A stretch of DNA of 64,000 nt from Agaribacillus aureus (GTDB lineage: Bacteria > Bacteroidota > Bacteroidia > Cytophagales > Cyclobacteriaceae). Below the pieces are notes generated by a model, which made no database searches, was not told the origin of the DNA, and worked only from the letters and a program-made list of their open reading frames with translations. The DNA is taken from NCBI GenBank assembly GCA_030442055.1, contig JAUJEB010000005.1, forward strand, positions 558,001 to 622,000. The letters are read 5' to 3'. Positions 18,055-27,916 of the stretch are shown in pieces. Position numbers and translations under genes: made by a program. Position 1 is the first letter of the stretch, and every line of letters starts with the position of its first letter.

Positions 18055-19176
18055 TCATTCCAAACCCACAAAAACCCAGTCGTTCTGCTGTTTTTTAAAT
18101 TGATAAGTCTCCACGGGCAGGAATCCTTGAAAAGTAGTTTGTCTATATTTCATTCCGTTTGAACTTTGTTCATAGATAAGAGCCACAGAAAGGTACCTAA
18201 GGTAATTTTGATAACGGATTTCTACAGTATATGTAAAGTCATCCACTTTATCTTCATCCAAAATCTCGTAATCAGAGGGTTGAGTATTGATAAAAACATA
18301 TTTCGCATTCATCGTGTATGGACTTGGTTTAATGTCACTCAAATAAATCTCAGGATCTTTAAAGCCGTACCGGTTAACTGGGCTGAGCAAATCAATTTCC
18401 TTGCCTATCGCCGGTTCTACATTTTTTTTGAAGTTAAACTTATGATAACCGGTAGTAAAATAATATTCATTTCTATAATGTGCTTTCAAAGCATTATAAC
18501 GATCGCTATATGCACTAATTTGATTAATGGTAGCAGTATCGCCTGCCAGTTCTTTCATTTCTAATTGGTGCTCTTCATAAATCTTCTTCTGGAAAGTATT
18601 GATACGGTCTTCAATCGTGGCATTGATGAGGTTATCTGAAGGCACATCCCTAATCATGAAATACCAGGCACCTATTACTACAAACAGCAAAACCAAAAAC
18701 CCACTTGAACGAGCAACGAGCTTGTTTCTTTTATTATTTGCCAGAGGAGTCAATTGTATATTGCCTTTTTTTTCCTCGATGGTTTCAATTATTTTTTTTG
18801 AAACAAAATCAGGTCCGTGGTGAGATTTTATCGCCCATCGGTCCGCAAGAAGGGCGTCGAATGATTTTACCTCTTCATCTGTGACGTTATGCCACACCGG
18901 AATGATAAAGGAGTCACTCCTACCCCAAAGTGCATGGAATTCTCTTTGTGGCCAATCTTTGATAAAATAATTTTTACTCAAAATGGTCACGCCACACCTC
19001 GATTTATTCAGACCTTGTTTAATAATCTCTTCAATGCTACTTCCCACTCTCAATTCTTGTCCCGAATACCACACTTTTACTTGTGCTTTCTCCAGATGAC
19101 TCACAAGTTCTGTTACGAACATCTTATCCTGTACGGCGTAGGAGATAAAAACGTCATATTCGTAATTGGGGGTCAT
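18055..19176 (-). CDS. TIR-domain protein with one membrane span and extracytoplasmic domain
   Basis: A 373-residue protein. Residues 5-135 form a TIR domain: YDVFISYA (7-14), SILSKNYF-like stretch (GVTILSKNY) and the candidate catalytic glutamate E79 in DWPQREFHAL. TIR domains of this kind either cleave NAD+ or scaffold signalling. One membrane span (about 153-175) separates it from a C-terminal domain of about 195 residues that would lie outside the cytoplasm and shows no motif I know. The layout resembles a receptor: an outer sensing domain signalling to an inner TIR effector (inference). It is a separate minus-strand gene next to a two-component system. Confidence 0.8.
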   Translation of the reverse strand: MTPNYEYDVFISYAVQDKMFVTELVSHLEKAQVKVWYSGQELRVGSSIEEIIKQGLNKSRCGVTILSKNYFIKDWPQREFHALWGRSDSFIIPVWHNVTDEEVKSFDALLADRWAIKSHHGPDFVSKKIIETIEEKKGNIQLTPLANNKRNKLVARSSGFLVLLFVVIGAWYFMIRDVPSDNLINATIEDRINTFQKKIYEEHQLEMKELAGDTATINQISAYSDRYNALKAHYRNEYYFTTGYHKFNFKKNVEPAIGKEIDLLSPVNRYGFKDPEIYLSDIKPSPYTMNAKYVFINTQPSDYEILDEDKVDDFTYTVEIRYQNYLRYLSVALIYEQSSNGMKYRQTTFQGFLPVETYQFKKQQNDWVFVGLE

Positions 19177-19262
19177 AAATTATTTTTAGTGTATTAATCT
19201 AGTTTACTTCCTGTCTTTCACCTAAATTAATTTCCTACCATCAATTATCCATTTCCCAAAAT

Positions 19263-19985
19263 TCATTTTACCAGGTTTAGTTTATTTAGAATCATTTCTC
19301 TATTCCTAGGACTCATTTGAACTGAATGCCCTTCTCCCATTTTTATGATGTTGCCTTCAATTCCCGTAATGCTATTGATATTAACAATGTAACTGCGTTG
19401 GATTTTTATGAAATCCGGATTATCAAACTGCTCAAAAACCTTTCGCATGTTATTGGAAAGTATGTAGGTCTTATTTTTAGTTACAATATTGCAATAGGCT
19501 CTGGCTGCTTCGAGATAAAGAATATCCTTATAAAAAATCATTTCAGATTTTTTATTGTCGGTTCTGATAAATACCCTGTCAGAAAGTTTTGAGATAGAAG
19601 GCTTTTTAACCGTTGATGCATTTAAAAATGCTAGCTCTAGCGAACGAAGAACATCCCCTGGCTTAAATGGTTTAGAAAGGTAATTGGCAGGAAAGGTGCT
19701 CTTAGCCCTTTCAAAAGTTGTCTGATCAACATGATCAGATAAATAAATAATAGGAATTTCTACTGTCTCTAATATTTTTTTTGCTGTTTCGATTCCATCC
19801 AGTTTTCCTGCTAAATGAATATCCATAAGTATAAGGTCCGGTGTATCATCCCCGATTCTTTTTAAAACTGCTTCACCTGTATCCAAAATATCGACTACAT
19901 TAAAATGGTGCTCCTCAAGTGTAAACTTTAAATCCTGAGCAACTAACAACTCATCTTCTACAATAAGTACTTTGATTCTATCCAT
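19263..19985 (-). CDS. LytTR-family response regulator
   Basis: A 240-residue response regulator. The receiver domain (1-120) has the acidic pocket E10-D11, phospho-acceptor D55, S83 and K105. The C-terminal LytTR DNA-binding domain (about 135-238) has RTDNK, AARAYCNIVTK and FIKIQRSYIVN. It starts 6 bp after the stop of the sensor kinase, so the pair forms one two-component system. Serine in place of the usual threonine at position 83 is tolerated in the family. LytTR regulators bind direct repeats; the target genes cannot be read from this window. Confidence 0.95.
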   Translation of the reverse strand: MDRIKVLIVEDELLVAQDLKFTLEEHHFNVVDILDTGEAVLKRIGDDTPDLILMDIHLAGKLDGIETAKKILETVEIPIIYLSDHVDQTTFERAKSTFPANYLSKPFKPGDVLRSLELAFLNASTVKKPSISKLSDRVFIRTDNKKSEMIFYKDILYLEAARAYCNIVTKNKTYILSNNMRKVFEQFDNPDFIKIQRSYIVNINSITGIEGNIIKMGEGHSVQMSPRNREMILNKLNLVK

Positions 19986-19991
19986 TTTTAC

Positions 19992-21866
19992 TCAATTTAG
20001 TTTCATAAGCAAATTAAACCTGACTCCAGGGTCAATATCCCATTTTATCGTGGCTCTCAGTTGTCTACTCAATGTTTCAATAATATTAAGACCCATAGAA
20101 TTACTGGAGATGTCTTCGCGGTTAAACCCTCTTCCATTATCCTGAATTTCAATCAGCAAATCCTCTTTGGCTTGTTTTATTCGAATGTATAGTTTCGGAT
20201 TTAACACTTCCGAGAAAGTGTGTTTAAAGCAATTGCTTACAAGTTCGTTTACAATCAGTCCTAAAGAGATTACCTGGTCAAGATCAATCTCAAAGTCACC
20301 AATCTCAACAATAATGTTACCATTATTCAATTCGTAACCAAAACTCTCAGCTAGTTGACTGATTAGATCATGAAAATATTCTCTGCCGTCTATATGACCA
20401 ACTTCAGTTTTTGAATAAAGCTTTTGATGAATAATTGCCATAGCATTTACTCTGTTTTCACTGCTCTTAACCGCTTCCAGGGCGCCACTGTCAGTAATGG
20501 CCCGAGACTGAAGGCTGAAAATACTTGAAAGTAATTGTAGATTATTTTTGACTCGATGATGCAATTCCTGCATTAAAGTTTCTACTTTCCTTTTGTTTCG
20601 TTTTTCAGATTTAAACCTACCATAAATCAAAAGTCCAACGACTATGACCAGGATTACGCTGATCGCCAGGATAGATATCCAAAGCCTGTTTAATTGAATT
20701 TCTGTATTTTGAAGCTCTTTCTGAGTCTCGAGTACAGCTATAAACTGCTCTTTTTTTTCAGTTTCATACTTTGTTTGCATTTCTACAAGGCTTTCAACTT
20801 TTTCCTGATTCAGCAAGCTGTCCTTTACTTCCATAAGTTCCATGGAGATTTTCAGGGCTTCTTTCGTATTGCCTAAAGCCTCATTCGTTTCAATACTAAG
20901 CGCAAGATTATCAGCCATTTCCTCAAGTAAACCTTCCTCCTCGATGATATTGTAGGCCGAATTGAGAAACCGTAATGCTCTGCGGTATTGGCCCATGGCA
21001 TTATGTACTTTTCCTAAATTATTTAGCGTTATCGCCTGTCCGACCAGATCTATATTACCTGTTCTCATTGAAAAGGCTTTCTCAAATTGCTCCTTTGCCT
21101 CAGACAATTTCCCCTGATTAAATAATACTAAGCCTATATTGTTTAAGGTGCTGGCAATACGGGAAGAATTCTGTTCTTCTTGTTTAAGAATTAAAGATTG
21201 ACGCAAATAGAACAACGCGCTGTCATAGTTACCTTGTCTTCGATATATTATTCCTAAATTATTTAAGGAGGAAGCTATAGCCTTTCTTGAGACTAAGCTT
21301 TGTCTAATTGTCAATGCCCTTTTGTGATAAGCAATTGCCTTTTCAAAATCATCTTGTCGGGAATAAATATTGGCGATGGCATTGTAACATGATCCTAATG
21401 TTGAAGTTTCTTTTTTGTTTTCTAAGATTCTTACGGCAAGTAATAAATATTCCAGAGCTGTTGTATATGCACCTATCTCTTTATATGCTATTCCCAGGTT
21501 GAGTTGCGCCGAAGCTTTGCTTAAGGTATCGTTTTGATCTTCGTAGAATTTTAAAGCGCTTTTGTAATAAAAAACGCAACTGTCAATGTGGCCCCTGTGG
21601 TAATAAAAATTGCCTAGATTGTTGTACATCGCCGCTACACCTGCGTGGTGATTCTTGTCTTTGTAACCCTGTAAAGCCTGGTGATAATAATGGGAAGCGC
21701 TATCAACATCTCCGTTTTGCTTATGCGCATCAGCGATATAGTAAAATAGAGGTTCGGGATTGTGCGGCTCCATCATAAGTGAATCTTTAAGCACTTTAAT
21801 GATACTATCCGGATTTTGCGCGAAAACAGCAAAATTTATTAATAGAAAAAGGGGGAGCCAGCGCAT
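19992..21866 (-). CDS. TPR-containing HisKA_2 sensor histidine kinase
   Basis: A 624-residue sensor kinase with a signal peptide (1-16), periplasmic TPR repeats (about 38-350; units end in FYYHRG, YKEIGAY and similar), a coiled coil, one membrane span (about 395-416), a HisKA_2 dimerisation domain with phospho-acceptor H436 (ELHHRVKNN, 434-442) and a HATPase domain (N box NELVSNCFKH 540-549; DNGRGF 576-581; GLNII 592-596). The TPR array senses an unknown periplasmic partner. It forms an operon with the LytTR regulator 6 bp downstream. This architecture is typical of Bacteroidota. Confidence 0.95.
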   Translation of the reverse strand: MRWLPLFLLINFAVFAQNPDSIIKVLKDSLMMEPHNPEPLFYYIADAHKQNGDVDSASHYYHQALQGYKDKNHHAGVAAMYNNLGNFYYHRGHIDSCVFYYKSALKFYEDQNDTLSKASAQLNLGIAYKEIGAYTTALEYLLLAVRILENKKETSTLGSCYNAIANIYSRQDDFEKAIAYHKRALTIRQSLVSRKAIASSLNNLGIIYRRQGNYDSALFYLRQSLILKQEEQNSSRIASTLNNIGLVLFNQGKLSEAKEQFEKAFSMRTGNIDLVGQAITLNNLGKVHNAMGQYRRALRFLNSAYNIIEEEGLLEEMADNLALSIETNEALGNTKEALKISMELMEVKDSLLNQEKVESLVEMQTKYETEKKEQFIAVLETQKELQNTEIQLNRLWISILAISVILVIVVGLLIYGRFKSEKRNKRKVETLMQELHHRVKNNLQLLSSIFSLQSRAITDSGALEAVKSSENRVNAMAIIHQKLYSKTEVGHIDGREYFHDLISQLAESFGYELNNGNIIVEIGDFEIDLDQVISLGLIVNELVSNCFKHTFSEVLNPKLYIRIKQAKEDLLIEIQDNGRGFNREDISSNSMGLNIIETLSRQLRATIKWDIDPGVRFNLLMKLN

Positions 21867-21909
21867 GACTTAAAAAATAAATATTCTTTGAAATTAAAAT
21901 TTATATAAG

Positions 21910-21937
21910 AAAAAACCACCCTTTCAAGTGGTTTTTT
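21910..21937 (-). terminator. Bidirectional Rho-independent terminator
   Basis: A 10-bp perfect stem (AAAAAACCAC at 21910-21919, GTGGTTTTTT at 21928-21937, 8-nt loop) has T-runs on both strands. It separates the small proline-rich lipoprotein gene from the sensor kinase gene. Confidence 0.85.
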
Positions 21938-21949
21938 ACCTGTTCCGGC

Positions 21950-22135
21950 CTATATACTAAGTGAATCGAGCACCATTGTATTTGGACCTGGAGGAGGTGG
22001 TGGGGGCGGCGGAATTTCCACCGGATCCTCATCTTCATCGTCCCCACCCCCATAGCGGGGATTTATCTCTTCCTCATTACATGAAAATGCCCCAAAAATT
22101 AATGTTAATATTGAAATATACTTTACAATTTTCAT
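21950..22135 (-). CDS. Small acidic, polyproline lipoprotein
   Basis: A 61-residue lipoprotein: lipobox FGAFSC with Cys19, followed by an acidic stretch (DDEDED) and eight consecutive prolines, ending in a short hydrophobic tail. It has its own terminator just downstream, which supports a real gene. Polyproline and acidic composition suggest an extended, surface-exposed linker peptide, perhaps interacting with the TPR sensor next door (speculative). I recognise no family. Confidence 0.55.
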   Translation of the reverse strand: MKIVKYISILTLIFGAFSCNEEEINPRYGGGDDEDEDPVEIPPPPPPPPGPNTMVLDSLSI

Positions 22136-22505
22136 CTTATTGAATTTTTAAGTTGGACATGGGCTGAGGCAAGACTGAAAAGGCAAGAGGATTCCTATTT
22201 TGGAAATCAAATGAATTCCAAACGACTAGATATCAACATGTTACAATTAGATCAGTTGCACTCAACCAGTTAGTGTGAGAGGGGTCTTACTTTCCGGATG
22301 GCTTCCATCAACTCTCACAATTGAGCTTTAGCTATCCAATCAGTGAAGACTTGCGAGTGAAGCATTTTCGCGAACAATGCTTCGATGTGAATGATCAATC
22401 AACATTACAAATTTGGTAAGAGTAATGAGGTTTATTATACCCATGATGTACTTGTAATTGCAGAAAGATTACCTTTAATTACATAAGATTTACTTTTTAG
22501 TGACT
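22136..22505. other. 370-bp intergenic region with two inverted repeats
   Basis: No gene is visible. An 8-bp inverted repeat TGTGAGAG (22274-22281) / CTCTCACA (22312-22319) encloses a small GATGG-CTT-CCATC hairpin. A second perfect repeat, GAAGCATT (22359-22366) / AATGCTTC (22376-22383), surrounds the palindrome TTCGCGAA. The region separates divergent genes, so these could be operators or a structured leader; chance is not excluded. Confidence 0.3.
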
Positions 22506-23285
22506 ATGCCTACTTCCTATAAAAAAGTTGATGTAAAGCGTCTATTAGAGTGTTTATGTAGTAAAACCGGAGAATCTTTAGATTACTATGGACTTGGGCA
22601 AATAAGTGAGATTGTAAGTGGTTCCATCAGCCATAAATACCTTTATGATAACCTTTATCGCAAGACTCAAACCGGATCTGGCGATGATGAAATAAGGCTT
22701 GCCCCCAATAAAGTTGATGAGTTGACTAGGTTCTTAGGATACCAAAATTTTAGCTCTTTCTTGACTAGTATCAAAATGCCCTTAGATCCTGTACTTAAAT
22801 CTTTAGAAGGATCCTACTATTCCTATGTTAGAAAAAGCGACAATATAGGCACTTTGCTTTGTTCGCCTGTTTGCATAGAAGAAATTGAAAATCAGGTAAT
22901 TTTAAAGTTGCGAGGGCCAAACTGGGAGTATGTAGGAAAGTTGAAGTTGGTGGATGGTTGCCTTTTTTGCACCATGAGGTCAGAGGAGTCTAAAAAATCC
23001 TTTCATCACGTATACAAGGTGGGTAAGGGTGGATTTCCTGAGGTATTAATGGGGTTGTTTACAGGCGTTTCTACAGCAAATAATCCCATTGCCGGAAGGT
23101 GTGTTTTGATAAAGCAGGCGGAGCAATTTGATAAACTTCAAAATCAAAAAATGTCAATTGCAGAAATGGATGGATCTCAAAATCAAGAATATAAAAAATT
23201 AGCCACATACTTCAAGACATTCGAGGACAATAATTTGCAAATCAATAAGCCGGTTGGTTTTGATATAGACGATTTAATTCCATAA
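22506..23285 (+). CDS. Uncharacterised protein
   Basis: A 259-residue protein without signal peptide or membrane segments. The N-terminal 90 residues are helical and resemble the short domain, often annotated as HTH-like, at the front of some Bacteroidota regulators (KRLLECLCSKTGE, then SHKYLYDNL, then VDELTRFLGYQNFSSFL). The C-terminal half looks beta-rich. I prefer the ATG at 22506 over the GTG at 22500 in the same frame. A DNA-binding or ligand-sensing role is possible, but I cannot name a family. It is alone on the plus strand at the edge of the biosynthetic cluster. Confidence 0.6.
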   Translation: MPTSYKKVDVKRLLECLCSKTGESLDYYGLGQISEIVSGSISHKYLYDNLYRKTQTGSGDDEIRLAPNKVDELTRFLGYQNFSSFLTSIKMPLDPVLKSLEGSYYSYVRKSDNIGTLLCSPVCIEEIENQVILKLRGPNWEYVGKLKLVDGCLFCTMRSEESKKSFHHVYKVGKGGFPEVLMGLFTGVSTANNPIAGRCVLIKQAEQFDKLQNQKMSIAEMDGSQNQEYKKLATYFKTFEDNNLQINKPVGFDIDDLIP

Positions 23286-23399
23286 TCAATTTTAATCCTA
23301 CATCCGGTTCGTTACAATTAGCAAGGAGTATAAAAAATCTATAAGAAATGAACAACCAAATATATAAAAAGAAATCACGGTCATTTTTACCTACAAAAC

Positions 23400-24308
23400 T
23401 CACTCACCATGAGAAGGCTGTCTCTCAGCAGTTTTGGCACCATCATGATTTATGCAATCATATTGATGATACCATAAGTCATAAATAAGTCTCATCATAT
23501 CTTCATTGGAAACAGGTGAGGCATTTGTATGTGAGCGCTCGGAAAAACTGTTGAGCTTTTCAAGTTGACAAAAAAGTTCGAACTCCTCTGTAGAATAGTG
23601 TTCCACAATGCTCCGCAGGTGTTTAGGATTTATATTTCCCTGATTAAAATGATTTTTGTCAAAAAGCTCCGACACTTTTGTTTTTAGCTTAAATTCAAAT
23701 TTTGTGTTTATCATTTCCAACACCTTTCCGGGATTGGCAATAAAGTCATCGATATTGATCAGCAAAGATTTGTCCGGGTTTCTTAAAGAAAATTTTAACA
23801 GGTTTTTGTTGTAGAACTTCCATGTCTTGAGGGCAAGCGTTGGGCTACTCACAAAGATTTCATCGGTGTGTCTTCTGAAAAGAGAATCTACCACTTCCCA
23901 GGGTGCGCGATAAATAAACAGATAGCAGGCATCGGGCAATAAAGCCTGCCAGAAATCGAGAAAGAGCGTGGTCCGTGGATCCTTCCATCCCCAGTATAAA
24001 TGGCTGTTTGCAGCAATAATTTTCCTGGCAATGTCTGCGTATTGTTCTTGGTAAAGTATGGTTTGTAGATCCCACCCATCAGGGTGAAGTTTGTTTTCCT
24101 CAAGGACATTTCGGTGAAATTCCAGAAAATCCATATTTTCAAAATGTCCTTTTAAATTACCAACCGTCTCTCCCAGCAGTTGATTGCCGATAGATAACCC
24201 TGCAGCCTGTAGCAACGAAGCGCCAAGCGAAGTTCCGGAGCGGTGCATGCCGGTAATAATAAGACATTTGTTGTTCGGGATATCCATTTCATGAGGGTTA
24301 TAATCCAT
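23400..24308 (-). CDS. Sulfotransferase-family protein
   Basis: A 302-residue protein of the PAPS-dependent sulfotransferase superfamily. The 5'-phosphosulfate loop is visible as ITGMHRSGTS (18-27), and the middle part has WGWKDPRTTLF and LFIYRAPWEV, the strand pattern in which these enzymes bind the 3'-phosphate. It would transfer a sulfate group to a hydroxyl of a sugar or small molecule. It lies 18 bp behind a GT2 gene, at the end of a minus-strand operon with an FtsX permease, so the acceptor is probably the glycoconjugate made by this cluster (inference). Confidence 0.8.
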   Translation of the reverse strand: MDYNPHEMDIPNNKCLIITGMHRSGTSLGASLLQAAGLSIGNQLLGETVGNLKGHFENMDFLEFHRNVLEENKLHPDGWDLQTILYQEQYADIARKIIAANSHLYWGWKDPRTTLFLDFWQALLPDACYLFIYRAPWEVVDSLFRRHTDEIFVSSPTLALKTWKFYNKNLLKFSLRNPDKSLLINIDDFIANPGKVLEMINTKFEFKLKTKVSELFDKNHFNQGNINPKHLRSIVEHYSTEEFELFCQLEKLNSFSERSHTNASPVSNEDMMRLIYDLWYHQYDCINHDGAKTAERQPSHGE

Positions 24309-24326
24309 AAGATAATAGCGTTTGAT

Positions 24327-25238
24327 CTACGGAATATCCTGTAACAATTTTAAGATGATTTCATTTAAATCCACCAACCCATTGTCATAGTTTTCCACGC
24401 ACAGCTTGGTTTCCAGCATATTAAATTTATGGTGAAGGTAAAGCAAATTCCGGTAACCTTCCCTTTTCCGTTGCTCCTGATCTTTAAAGTGAGGGTAATG
24501 AATGGACAGGGCAGTTCTCAGGAGGCAGATCTGAACATCGTCCTGGTACAATCGGATACCAAGATCGTTGTCTTCCACCCCCCACCTGCCATCGTAGGCT
24601 TCATCAAATAAACCGATCTTCACTATGTCTTCAGTCGAAACAGATACGTGGCATGTCCAGAAATAATACCAGGGAGCGGGCAAATTTTCAATCTTGTAAT
24701 TATACTTCCTGTAATGTTTGTCCCTGACATCCCGAAACTGAGGACTTTTTTCCAGCTGCCTGATGGAGTAAACAGGATCGGAAGGAACAATCAGATCCTT
24801 CAATAAAGTATTTGACTTTTGGTGATGATCAAATCCATAAACATAACCAATAGCTGATTTCCTGTAAATTTTAGTCCTGTGAAACCGGATGTGTTCCGCC
24901 ACACAATCCACATGCAGAATTACCCCTGCATCAATGAACAAGCAAACATTGCCTGCTGATCGCCTTATGGCATTATTTCTGGCGGAAGCCACGCGATAAC
25001 CTCTATCTTCCTGATATACGTATTTTAAATTCAGCATGTGCTCATATCTGCTTATCATGCCCCGGGTATGGTCGGATGAACCGTCGTCACTGACAATTAC
25101 TTCAAACCGCCATGGTTCTATTTGCTGAAGACACAACGAATCGAGCGTGTACTGAAGCAACTGGCTTCGGTTGTAGGTGGGGATAATCACTGAGATCTCA
25201 TATTTATTTGATGAACCGCTCATGTGTTTATCAAGCAT
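24327..25238 (-). CDS. GT2-family glycosyltransferase
   Basis: A 303-residue GT-A enzyme. The N-terminal nucleotide-sugar fold starts with ISVIIPTYNR (15-24) and carries VSDDGSSDHT, then FIDAGV in the place of the DxD metal site. The C-terminal part has WGVEDNDLG, the acidic motif typical of galactosyltransferase-like C-terminal domains. It is closely similar in layout to the glycosyltransferase at 30863-31753, so the two may be paralogues. It lies 34 bp after the FtsX permease and 18 bp before the sulfotransferase. Confidence 0.88.
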   Translation of the reverse strand: MLDKHMSGSSNKYEISVIIPTYNRSQLLQYTLDSLCLQQIEPWRFEVIVSDDGSSDHTRGMISRYEHMLNLKYVYQEDRGYRVASARNNAIRRSAGNVCLFIDAGVILHVDCVAEHIRFHRTKIYRKSAIGYVYGFDHHQKSNTLLKDLIVPSDPVYSIRQLEKSPQFRDVRDKHYRKYNYKIENLPAPWYYFWTCHVSVSTEDIVKIGLFDEAYDGRWGVEDNDLGIRLYQDDVQICLLRTALSIHYPHFKDQEQRKREGYRNLLYLHHKFNMLETKLCVENYDNGLVDLNEIILKLLQDIP

Positions 25239-25271
25239 GGATCCAAAAAAACATCAATACATAGCCGGAAT

Positions 25272-27689
25272 TCATTCATGTCGCAAAGAGGATATCGGAT
25301 TTGTAACTACCTCTTTTAAGGTTACAGAACCCGTGGTTAAAAGGATAATGGGTATCAAAATAAACATTGGCGTTAAAAATACCAGCAGGTTTAAGTCGGT
25401 CCGGAAATTATAGTTTTGCAGCCAATTCTCTAGTATCAAATAGGAAATGGGGGTGGCTACCACAAATGAGATTAAGATCAGATATACATAATTTCTGGAA
25501 AAATGCCCAAGAAGACTGCCGGTAGAAGCACCCAATACACGCCTGATCCCGATTTCCCTGCGCTTCAGAACAATCAGGTAATAAGTTAAGCCAAACAGGC
25601 CAAGACATGAAATAAAAATTGCAAATAAAGAGGAGAAAATAAACACCTTTCCGTATGACTCTTCCTTGGCATATTGACGGCCAAAAAATTCATCCAGGAA
25701 ATAATAATCCATAGGTGATTGGGGAAAATATTGCTCCCAGACATCTTCAATCTGTGCAATGACTCCTGAAATATCATTACCGTGTAACTTTATCGACACA
25801 TATTTATATGGTATCCAACTGAAATCAGGCGAAATAAAAACCATGATTGGGGTAAAGGGATTTTCAAGGGAGGTTTGGTGGAAATTTTCCAGAACCCCGA
25901 TAATGGAGAATTTTTTATTGCTGGTTTCAAGGTAAACGTGCCTTTGCATAGCTTCGTCAACGCTTTCAAACCCCAATGACTCCATACTTTCCTGATTGAT
26001 CAGAATGGCCGTTTCATCGGCTGGAAAGTCTCTGGAGAAATTCCGGCCTTTTAAAATTTTCAGACCATAGGTATCAAGATAATCGTAATCTGTCCTAAGC
26101 ATTTCATACAGCCTATTTTTATCCTCGCCTACCCTTTTGTTGGAAAGAAACATTCCTACCTCTTGCCCGGGTACGGAACTGGAATATGTCAATGTCTTTA
26201 CCTGAGAATTGCGAAGTACACTATGCTTAAAATTTAGCAGGTCATCAGCATAATTTTTGGTCGAGACCGGCGCATTGATGATTATTGTTTGATCTGTGGC
26301 AATACCTGTTTCATGTGTTTTCATAAACTGGACCTGCTTATAAATCAGAAAAGTTACGCTGATCAGGATCATCGAGCCTGTCAATTGAAAAGTTATAAGC
26401 GTTCTCCTTAGCATGTTCCCCCTTAAGGAATTTTTCACATCACCTTTTAAGCCCTCTACCGGCTTAATGGAAGAAAGCACCAGGGCCGGATAAAGCCCCG
26501 ATATAAGTATTCCAGCGCCCAACATCAGCAATAAAATCAAAACAGACTCAAGCGAAAAATTCAGTGGAATTATAAGACCAGGTAAGTAATCCCCAAGCCA
26601 TAATTCTGCCACAAGTACTATGAATACCGAGATAACCGCTGCCAGCAAGCTTAGTAGCAGTGACTCAAACAAGAACTGTAGTATCAAACGTGATTTTTCG
26701 ACGCCGGCAATTTTTCTCAAACCCACCTCTTTTATCCTTTCAATACTTTTAATGGTACTGAGGTTAGTATAATTAATCCAGGCGATAATCATTATCAGCA
26801 ATGCCATGGCCCTCATAAACCAGACAGCCCTATAACTTCCTTTCACCTCTACCTCCTTTCCTTTCCAGGCATTTAAGTGAATATCCTTTATAGGGGTTAG
26901 CTCCACACCCCAGGTAAGGTCTTTTAGCGCCTCAAGTGTTTTATATTTTTCCGCCAAAGCAGGGAAATCCTTTTCGATGTAGTCTGCATTAGCCGGTGAT
27001 GGTAACGCGATATAGGTATAGGCAGCATGCTTGTACCAGAACTGATCCATAGCTTTCCAATGACTGGCAACAGTGGCCCATGAATAAATGATGTCATAGT
27101 GCAGGTGGGAATTCACCGGGAAATCCTGAAAGACGCCTGTAATCTCACAAATATAAGTGCGGCTGACATCGCTCAGTTTAAGCGTCTTTCCAATAGGATC
27201 AGTATTCGCAAAATACTTTTTTCTGTAAGATTCGGAAATTACTACCGTATTGGGTTCTTGCAAGGCATGCACAGGATCACCTTGCAACAGGGGAAAAGAA
27301 AACATTTGAAAAAATGAGGCATCGGCGGCTACCACATTTTTCTCGCGATATTTTATATCCTCGTACTGCACCACTTTTTCGCTATTCCATAGCCATATTC
27401 TCGTCATATCCAGTATTTCAGGGTATGCATCTTTCATAGCCATACCATACCCGGTGGAACTTGTAGCCCAATCATCTGTAAGCTCATTATTTTTGAAAAA
27501 CTGGCTTTCTACCCGGTAAATCTGGTCTCCCTGACTGTGAAAGTCATCATAACTCAATTCAAAGCTTACAAATTGCGAGATAATCAGAAATACGGCCAGA
27601 CTAAGGCTTAAACCAAAAATATTGATCAGTGAAAAACTTAAATTCTTGGTCAATGCACGGTAGGCAATAATCAGATGGTGTTTAATCAT
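25272..27689 (-). CDS. FtsX/MacB-type ABC transporter permease
   Basis: An 805-residue permease of the MacB/FtsX type common in Bacteroidota: an N-terminal membrane span (about 18-42), a periplasmic MacB-like domain, a core of three spans, then a second periplasmic domain and a final FtsX core of three spans (RRREIGIRRVLGAS-type signature KRREIGIRRVLGAS). It couples ATP hydrolysis to mechanical work in the envelope, but no ATP-binding partner gene is adjacent, so it is an orphan that would borrow an ATPase encoded elsewhere. It heads the operon with GT2 and sulfotransferase genes. Confidence 0.92.
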   Translation of the reverse strand: MIKHHLIIAYRALTKNLSFSLINIFGLSLSLAVFLIISQFVSFELSYDDFHSQGDQIYRVESQFFKNNELTDDWATSSTGYGMAMKDAYPEILDMTRIWLWNSEKVVQYEDIKYREKNVVAADASFFQMFSFPLLQGDPVHALQEPNTVVISESYRKKYFANTDPIGKTLKLSDVSRTYICEITGVFQDFPVNSHLHYDIIYSWATVASHWKAMDQFWYKHAAYTYIALPSPANADYIEKDFPALAEKYKTLEALKDLTWGVELTPIKDIHLNAWKGKEVEVKGSYRAVWFMRAMALLIMIIAWINYTNLSTIKSIERIKEVGLRKIAGVEKSRLILQFLFESLLLSLLAAVISVFIVLVAELWLGDYLPGLIIPLNFSLESVLILLLMLGAGILISGLYPALVLSSIKPVEGLKGDVKNSLRGNMLRRTLITFQLTGSMILISVTFLIYKQVQFMKTHETGIATDQTIIINAPVSTKNYADDLLNFKHSVLRNSQVKTLTYSSSVPGQEVGMFLSNKRVGEDKNRLYEMLRTDYDYLDTYGLKILKGRNFSRDFPADETAILINQESMESLGFESVDEAMQRHVYLETSNKKFSIIGVLENFHQTSLENPFTPIMVFISPDFSWIPYKYVSIKLHGNDISGVIAQIEDVWEQYFPQSPMDYYFLDEFFGRQYAKEESYGKVFIFSSLFAIFISCLGLFGLTYYLIVLKRREIGIRRVLGASTGSLLGHFSRNYVYLILISFVVATPISYLILENWLQNYNFRTDLNLLVFLTPMFILIPIILLTTGSVTLKEVVTNPISSLRHE

Positions 27690-27916
27690 GGGGTAGCGCT
27701 GTTGATAAATGTATAAATATGGAAAATACCAATAGTGATTTTGTGCTTAACCAGATTGGGACATTTAATTTTACCCGTCAACCACAATAACCAGATTTAT
27801 ATCAAGAAAAAATTAATATGAAATATAACCGTTTGCTGGGATTATTTTTTATTTGTAAATGAAAATATTTTCAGCCGGAAGCATTTTAGGCATTTACTTT
27901 CCAAATTAAAACCCCC

